A stretch of 38,197 bases of DNA from Spirulina sp. SIO3F2 (GTDB lineage Bacteria > Cyanobacteriota > Cyanobacteriia > Cyanobacteriales > Spirulinaceae): assembly GCA_010672165.1 (NCBI GenBank), contig JAAHHN010000042.1, forward strand, positions 1 through 38,197, in the 5' to 3' direction. Shown here piece by piece: positions 33,096 to 38,197 of this stretch (position 1 is its first letter; each line of letters starts with the position of its first letter). The translations under genes and the position numbers were made by a program. The notes beneath the pieces were generated by a model, which searched no databases, had not been told where the DNA came from, and worked only from the letters and a program-made list of their open reading frames with translations.

Positions 33096-36000
33096 GTGAG
33101 CAATCTCCAGACCCATGCTATATCCATCACCCATTACGTCTGGCGTTGTGCTCAATGGATTGCGATCGCGGCACTCTCAAGTTTGGGAGGAATCTCAACG
33201 CCAGCATTGGCCCAATCGATCACAGCCACGACTGACGGCACGGGTACGGTCATCACAATTGATGGCAACACATACCACATCCAAGGCGGCACTCAAGCTG
33301 GCGCGAATCTCTTTCACTCGTTTCAAGGATTTGGGTTAAGTGCAGGGGAAATTGCCAATTTTCTGAGTGATCCGGGTATCACCAATATTCTCGGTCGCGT
33401 GATGGGTGGAGAACCTTCCGTGATCAATGGGTTGTTACAAGTTACGGGGAGCAATGCCAATTTGTATTTAATGAACCCGGCAGGGATTCTGTTTGGCCCC
33501 AATGCGAGCTTGAATGTGAGCGGTGACTTTTTTGCGACAACGGCTGACCAGATTGACTTTGCTGGGGGAACATTTAACGCGATCGGCTCGAATGATTACA
33601 CCCGTCTTGTCGGTACACCGAATCAGTTTAGCTTTACCCAAACCAATCCCACCGCAATCATTAATCAGGGAACACTGCAAAACACTGGAGATATCAACTT
33701 GATCGGCGGGACGATTATTCATAACGGTGACATTGTTTCAACCCAAGGGAATATCACCCTCGCTGCAATTCCTGGGACTCGGCTGGTCAATCTGGCGCAA
33801 CCGGGGATGCTGTTGAGTTTGGATTTGCCGGATGTGGTTTTAAATGGGGCGATCGCCCCCTCGGATCTGCCCCATCTGCTCACGGGTCAGGTAGAAATTC
33901 ATGGCCTTGTGCAGGGCGAACAGGTGGATTTGTATGCCTCCGGCCAAGTTGTGCCTATTGATCCCCACGTTGTACAAGGGGATACACGAGTGATTCGCTT
34001 TAGTGAGACAGGCGAGAACCCAGATCAAGCCGTGTTTATTGATGCCCGAGCGGATGACCCAGAAGCATTGCTTTATGGTGCTGTAGCCGGAACGGTAGCC
34101 CAGATCATTGAGTCGGATGAGGATGGTGTTTCAGTGATCAGTGAGCAGTTAGCTGTGATTACTGAGTCTGTTGGGAAACTGGAATCGGTGGCGATCGTTG
34201 CTGAGGGAAATGCTGGGAATTTTTGGCTCGGCAATCAATGGCTTCGGAGTAAGACGATTGGAAATTATGCTACTCAATTGCAGACCTGGGGGGACGCATT
34301 AACCCAGAATGCTGACCTCTTGCTCTACAGTTGCTTTACGGCGCTAGGGGAAACGGGTGAGGCCTTAGTTGCCAGCATCGCCAACTTCACGGGGGCAGAT
34401 GTGGCGGCTTCGGTGGATGTGACGGGCAGTGCAAATGATGGGGGGAATTGGTCGTTAGAAACGAGTACAGGCGATATTGAGACGAGTCATCCCTTTACTT
34501 CAGAAACCCTGGCGACGTGGGAGGGTAAACTCAACACCTTGACGGTGGATAGTGCAACGGATGATGGTGTTGGTTTTACGCTGCGAGATGCCCTCAATGC
34601 GGCTAATAATGACATTACGGTAGAAGGGCAAACCGGGTCAGGAACTGACACCATTCTGTTTGATACGGGTGGTGTGTTTGCTGCGCCTCAAACGATTACG
34701 ACTGCAACAGCAATGGGGGAATTTAGTATCACCGATGATGTGATTATTGAGGGGACGGGTCAAGCTAATTTAGCGATTGAGGGCACAGCAATTAACCGAG
34801 TTTTCAACAGTAGTGCCAGCAATGTGACCTTCCGCAAGCTTACCATTCGAAATGGCACAGCTACCAGTGGTGCAGGGGGAGGAATTCACCAGGCAGCAGG
34901 ACGATTAACCTTAGAAAATATAACCATCTCCGACAATTCCACAAACAGCTTAGGGGGCGGGATTTTTGTTAATGGTAATGTGATTTTGACCCAGTCTACA
35001 GTTTCTGGAAATTCTGCGGGCAGTGACGGCGGCGGGATTTTTAGCACAAATAATATCACCTTGAATCAATCGACGATTGCGAATAATCGAGCCAATGATG
35101 CAGGGGGTCTGTATAGTCCAGCAGACGTTATGCTCACAAACTCGATGATCACCAGTAATTCAGCCACAGTTCAGGGGGGTGGAGCTGATGTTCGGACAAC
35201 GCTGAGTCTGAGCAATTCGACAGTTTCTGGCAATACCGCAGGCAGTAGTGGTGGTGGTCTATTTTTAGTGAATACTAACCTCACATTGACCAATTCAACG
35301 ATTTCGAATAATTCAGCCACTAATCTTGGGGGTGGAATTGCTGATATTGGTTCTGGTTCAATGATTATCAACAATTCTACGATCGCAGATAATCTTTCTG
35401 ATGGCGTCGGAGGCGGAATTACAACAGTTGGAACCTTGGAGCTTCGCAATGGGGCGATCGTCTCGGGGAATTCCGCTGCCTTGCGAGGTGGGGGCATTTT
35501 TATCTTTGGGAACAGCATAACTGCCAACGATTCAAGGATTGAAAATAATCTTGCTGGGCAAAGTGGTGGCGGCATTTATAGCAACAGCGACGTTCAACTC
35601 ACCAATTCCACCATCTCAGGTAATTCTGCAACCTTGAGCGGAGGTGGCATTTACAGCGGTGGTACTGCTACCCTCACGGGATCAACGGTTGTTGGTAATT
35701 CCACAGGTTTGCATGGGGGCGGAGTTCACAGTATTACCAATATTACTATTGACAACTCTACGGTTGATAGCAACTCGGCAATGAATAATGGAGGCGGAGT
35801 TTATAGTGATACGGGTGATATCACGGTTACAAATTCTATTATCACTAATAATTCCGCAAATTTCTATGGCGGTGGTATTAGTGCTGTTGGTAACGTTGCT
35901 GTAAGCAACTCAACAGTTGCAAATAACTCCACGGGTAAAAAAGGGGGTGGTATCGCCAGTATCGGTAATACTACGATCACAGGTTCAAGTATTACGAATA

Positions 36001-38102
36001 ATCTCGCTAATGAAGATGGGGGTGGCATTGCTACAGTCGGCAATATCACTATTGATTCCAGCACGATTTCTGGTAATTCCAGTGGACGAAATGGAGGTGG
36101 AGCTTACAGTGAAGGGGGAACGATTTCCCTGATCAACTCAACCGTTTCTAGTAACTCCGCAACAGACAATGGTGGTGGCTTGCATGGAGATGGCGATATT
36201 ACTGTGTCTAATTCAGTAATTTCTGGTAATTCGGCCATAAGTGCTTTTGGGGATGGCGGCGGCATTTTTGGCAAAAGTGCAGTCACCCTGAGCAGTGCAA
36301 CGCTGAGCACCAATGTGGCTGGCGATGAAGGGGGTGGGGTTTGGGCACAGGGAGATATTGATGTTAGTGCATCTACAATCTTGAGTAACTCTGCTCTTGG
36401 TGATGATGGCGGTGGCATAGCCAGCATCGGGGGTGATATTACAGTGAACAGTTCATTGCTCTCAGGTAATTCCGCGGGTGATGACGGAGGCGGACTGGAG
36501 AGTGGCACGGGTAATGTGGCGATCGCCAACTCTACATTGTCTAGTAATGTTGCTGGACAAGATGGTGGGGGAATTGATAGTAACTTTGGAAGTATTACCC
36601 TCACCAACGCCATCGTCTCAGGAAATTCCGCAACCCGTAGCGGTGGGGGAATTTATAGTAATGGCGATGTCACATTATCAGGTTCTACTGTTTCAGGTAA
36701 TACAACCTTCTTTGATGGTGGCGGGATTCGGAGTCGAGGGAATGTCACTGTGACCAATGCTGTCATTATGGATAACATCTCTACGTTTGATGATGGCGGT
36801 GGTATTGCTGGTGATGGGGATATTACGGTCAACAATTCCACGATCGCCAATAATTTTGCGAGCCGCAATGGGGGAGGGCTTTATAGTGGTGGCACAACAA
36901 CGATTTCCGGTTCAACAATTTCTGAAAATACTGCCATCAATGATGGCGGTGGTTTTTATAGCTCTGGAGATATTACAGTCACAAATTCTACGTTTTCTGG
37001 GAATGTGGCAGAGGATGGTGGCGGCATTCGCAACCGTGCCAATGTGACAATTACAAACTCCACTCTTTCAGGTAATTCAGCCTTGCGTCGTGGTGGGGCA
37101 ATTCATAGTTTTGGTGGGGCTGTAACGCTACTGAATGCCACGATCGCTTTTAATGCTGCCGATCTTGCTGGTACAGGGCCTGGAGATGGGGGTGGCATTT
37201 ATGTGACGGGCATACGGAATAATCAGATTGCCAACTCCATCATTGCCAGCAATCTTGGCCCAGGGGGAAATGCATCCGATTTCAGAGCTGACCTCAGCAG
37301 CAGCACGGTGCAAAATAGTCTGATTCAAAGCACTTTAGGGATTACCGGAATCACGCTAATGACAGGGGTTAACGGCAATATTATTGGGCAAAATCCGCTG
37401 CTGGCTCCCTTGGCTAACAATGGCGGCAATACACAGACCCATGCTTTGCTCTCCGCTAGTCCCGCTCTTGATGCTGGCGATAATGGTTTGTTAGCGTTTA
37501 TTCTTACCACCGATCAAGCCGGGCGATCTCGTATCCTTGATGGCACAGTAGATATAGGCGCATTTGAGGGGATTGTAACTGACTTACTGCTACCGACTAC
37601 ACCGTCTGGAACACCACCAACTGCCACACCAACGCCAACTGATTTAAATCCGTTAACTCCACTGAATACCTTAGAGCAGATTAGCCGAGAGACGGTTGGC
37701 CGCGATCGCGTCTCTACACTCCTGGCCAACAATCAAATCTGTGAAGCCGCCGCTACCCTCGACCAATACCACACCCAAAGTTTTGCTCAACATTTTGGCC
37801 GCTTTCAAGCCGAAAAGGCGATTTCCTGTGCTCAAATGCAACAGCGATTGGCCGACGATAGTGCTCTGCTTTATGTCTTTGCTCAAACTGATAAACTTCA
37901 TCTTATTTCGCTCACTTCAGAAGATGACCCTAGCCATTACGAATTGCCATTGTCTAGAGATGCTGTATTCGCTGAATTGACCCAGTTTCAACACACGCTG
38001 ACCAACCCCATATTGCGTCGTAGTGAAAACTTCCTTGCTTCTGCCCAACGACTCTATCAATGGATAATTCCTGGCAGGGTGACAGAAGGGGTCAGAAAGT
38101 AG
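33096..38102 (+). CDS. Second TpsA adhesin: TPS, DUF4347, GGGI beta helix, truncated CHAT
   Basis: A 1668-residue secreted surface protein. The signal region (1-40) is cut before QSITATTDGTG, matching the mature start of the first TpsA. The TPS domain (about 41-260) contains NLYLMNPAGILFGPNASLNVSG. DUF4347 (about 310-480) reads IVAEGNAGNFWLGN and ADLLLYSCFTALG, again with Glu where the family usually has His. About 31 rungs of NSTxSGNSA-x-GGGI type (about 580-1370) build a long beta helix, followed by a choice-of-anchor-Q-like block (NNGGNTQTHALL, DQAGRSRILDGTVDIGAFEG) and a Pro/Thr linker. From about 1585 a CHAT protease domain begins (ALLYVFAQTDKLHLISL, LASAQRLYQWII), but it ends after ten more residues, before any catalytic His or Cys. 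The start is GTG 33096, with only a weak ribosome site. No TpsB gene is adjacent. Confidence 0.88.
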   Translation: MSNLQTHAISITHYVWRCAQWIAIAALSSLGGISTPALAQSITATTDGTGTVITIDGNTYHIQGGTQAGANLFHSFQGFGLSAGEIANFLSDPGITNILGRVMGGEPSVINGLLQVTGSNANLYLMNPAGILFGPNASLNVSGDFFATTADQIDFAGGTFNAIGSNDYTRLVGTPNQFSFTQTNPTAIINQGTLQNTGDINLIGGTIIHNGDIVSTQGNITLAAIPGTRLVNLAQPGMLLSLDLPDVVLNGAIAPSDLPHLLTGQVEIHGLVQGEQVDLYASGQVVPIDPHVVQGDTRVIRFSETGENPDQAVFIDARADDPEALLYGAVAGTVAQIIESDEDGVSVISEQLAVITESVGKLESVAIVAEGNAGNFWLGNQWLRSKTIGNYATQLQTWGDALTQNADLLLYSCFTALGETGEALVASIANFTGADVAASVDVTGSANDGGNWSLETSTGDIETSHPFTSETLATWEGKLNTLTVDSATDDGVGFTLRDALNAANNDITVEGQTGSGTDTILFDTGGVFAAPQTITTATAMGEFSITDDVIIEGTGQANLAIEGTAINRVFNSSASNVTFRKLTIRNGTATSGAGGGIHQAAGRLTLENITISDNSTNSLGGGIFVNGNVILTQSTVSGNSAGSDGGGIFSTNNITLNQSTIANNRANDAGGLYSPADVMLTNSMITSNSATVQGGGADVRTTLSLSNSTVSGNTAGSSGGGLFLVNTNLTLTNSTISNNSATNLGGGIADIGSGSMIINNSTIADNLSDGVGGGITTVGTLELRNGAIVSGNSAALRGGGIFIFGNSITANDSRIENNLAGQSGGGIYSNSDVQLTNSTISGNSATLSGGGIYSGGTATLTGSTVVGNSTGLHGGGVHSITNITIDNSTVDSNSAMNNGGGVYSDTGDITVTNSIITNNSANFYGGGISAVGNVAVSNSTVANNSTGKKGGGIASIGNTTITGSSITNNLANEDGGGIATVGNITIDSSTISGNSSGRNGGGAYSEGGTISLINSTVSSNSATDNGGGLHGDGDITVSNSVISGNSAISAFGDGGGIFGKSAVTLSSATLSTNVAGDEGGGVWAQGDIDVSASTILSNSALGDDGGGIASIGGDITVNSSLLSGNSAGDDGGGLESGTGNVAIANSTLSSNVAGQDGGGIDSNFGSITLTNAIVSGNSATRSGGGIYSNGDVTLSGSTVSGNTTFFDGGGIRSRGNVTVTNAVIMDNISTFDDGGGIAGDGDITVNNSTIANNFASRNGGGLYSGGTTTISGSTISENTAINDGGGFYSSGDITVTNSTFSGNVAEDGGGIRNRANVTITNSTLSGNSALRRGGAIHSFGGAVTLLNATIAFNAADLAGTGPGDGGGIYVTGIRNNQIANSIIASNLGPGGNASDFRADLSSSTVQNSLIQSTLGITGITLMTGVNGNIIGQNPLLAPLANNGGNTQTHALLSASPALDAGDNGLLAFILTTDQAGRSRILDGTVDIGAFEGIVTDLLLPTTPSGTPPTATPTPTDLNPLTPLNTLEQISRETVGRDRVSTLLANNQICEAAATLDQYHTQSFAQHFGRFQAEKAISCAQMQQRLADDSALLYVFAQTDKLHLISLTSEDDPSHYELPLSRDAVFAELTQFQHTLTNPILRRSENFLASAQRLYQWIIPGRVTEGVRK

Positions 38103-38197
38103 AGAGGGCAAGCGATATAGCTCGCCGACCTTTATTGTAAAAGGTGCTCCAACGACGGTTGATTTGCAAAAGTTGCTGAACAGTTTTGTTGCACAAT
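38072..38197. other. Right-edge sequence after loss of CHAT homology
   Basis: Past YQWII the expected CHAT continuation is absent in all three forward frames. The last bases, TTTTGTTGCACAAT, resemble the ends of some IS5-like insertion elements, but no transposase is visible, so an IS boundary or a contig-end artefact are both only possibilities. Confidence 0.3.

Noticed and set aside
35171-36613. Opposite-strand ORFs within the second adhesin, rich in IPPP repeats
   Set aside because: They arise from reverse reading of GGGI codons; there is no ribosome site or independent support.

Overview
The window reads as chromosomal DNA of a cyanobacterium. The octamer GCGATCGC and near-variants occur throughout. 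The gene set includes ndhB, obgE, a cyanobacterial-type AMIN amidase, a radical-SAM protein of the kind annotated as photosystem II high-light acclimation, pentapeptide-repeat proteins, a Uma2 nuclease and large two-partner-secretion adhesins with DUF4347 domains. Genus cannot be fixed from the sequence alone.

Layout. 1-735: 5' part of ndhB (minus), whose family similarity stops about 57 bases from the left edge. 1006-5699: envelope and core genes: AMIN/amidase_3 hydrolase, sugar-type ABC ATPase, DUF1287 putative NlpC/P60-like protein, obgE. A probable broken small gene lies at 3797-3938. 5742-7624: three poorly known genes, including a putative PD-(D/E)XK protein convergent with a membrane/coiled-coil protein. 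8032-14112: a two-partner secretion locus, with a TpsB outer-membrane transporter downstream of its TpsA adhesin (TPS domain, DUF4347, about 22 GGGI-type beta-helix rungs). 14408-19481: a two-TM protein, then a tightly packed minus-strand run in the order NYN nuclease, LptC-like protein, histidine kinase, NarL-type regulator. 19662-27192: housekeeping genes metG, ppa, gyrA, with a degenerate metallo-beta-lactamase-fold protein and MsrP between them. 27491-30823: the radical-SAM gene with a small downstream ORF, an AT-rich orphan membrane protein and a Uma2 nuclease. 31110-38102: a secreted pentapeptide-repeat protein followed by a second, larger TpsA (TPS, DUF4347, about 31 rungs, choice-of-anchor-Q-like end, start of a CHAT domain). 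The CHAT domain is cut short close to the right edge.

How the genes fit together. The clearest system is surface display. TpsB should export the adjacent TpsA and perhaps also the distant second TpsA, which has the same mature N-terminus (QSITA) but no TpsB of its own in view. Both adhesins carry a DUF4347 domain in which the His-Gly motif usual for the family reads Glu-Gly, while the later Cys is kept. The second continues into a caspase-like CHAT region. LptC-like, amidase, DUF1287 and pentapeptide-repeat proteins add to an envelope theme.

No rRNA, tRNA, CRISPR array or intact transposase was recognised. Several short hairpin-forming repeats are present between genes. Loss of homology near both window edges could mean real gene disruption or contig-end assembly error.
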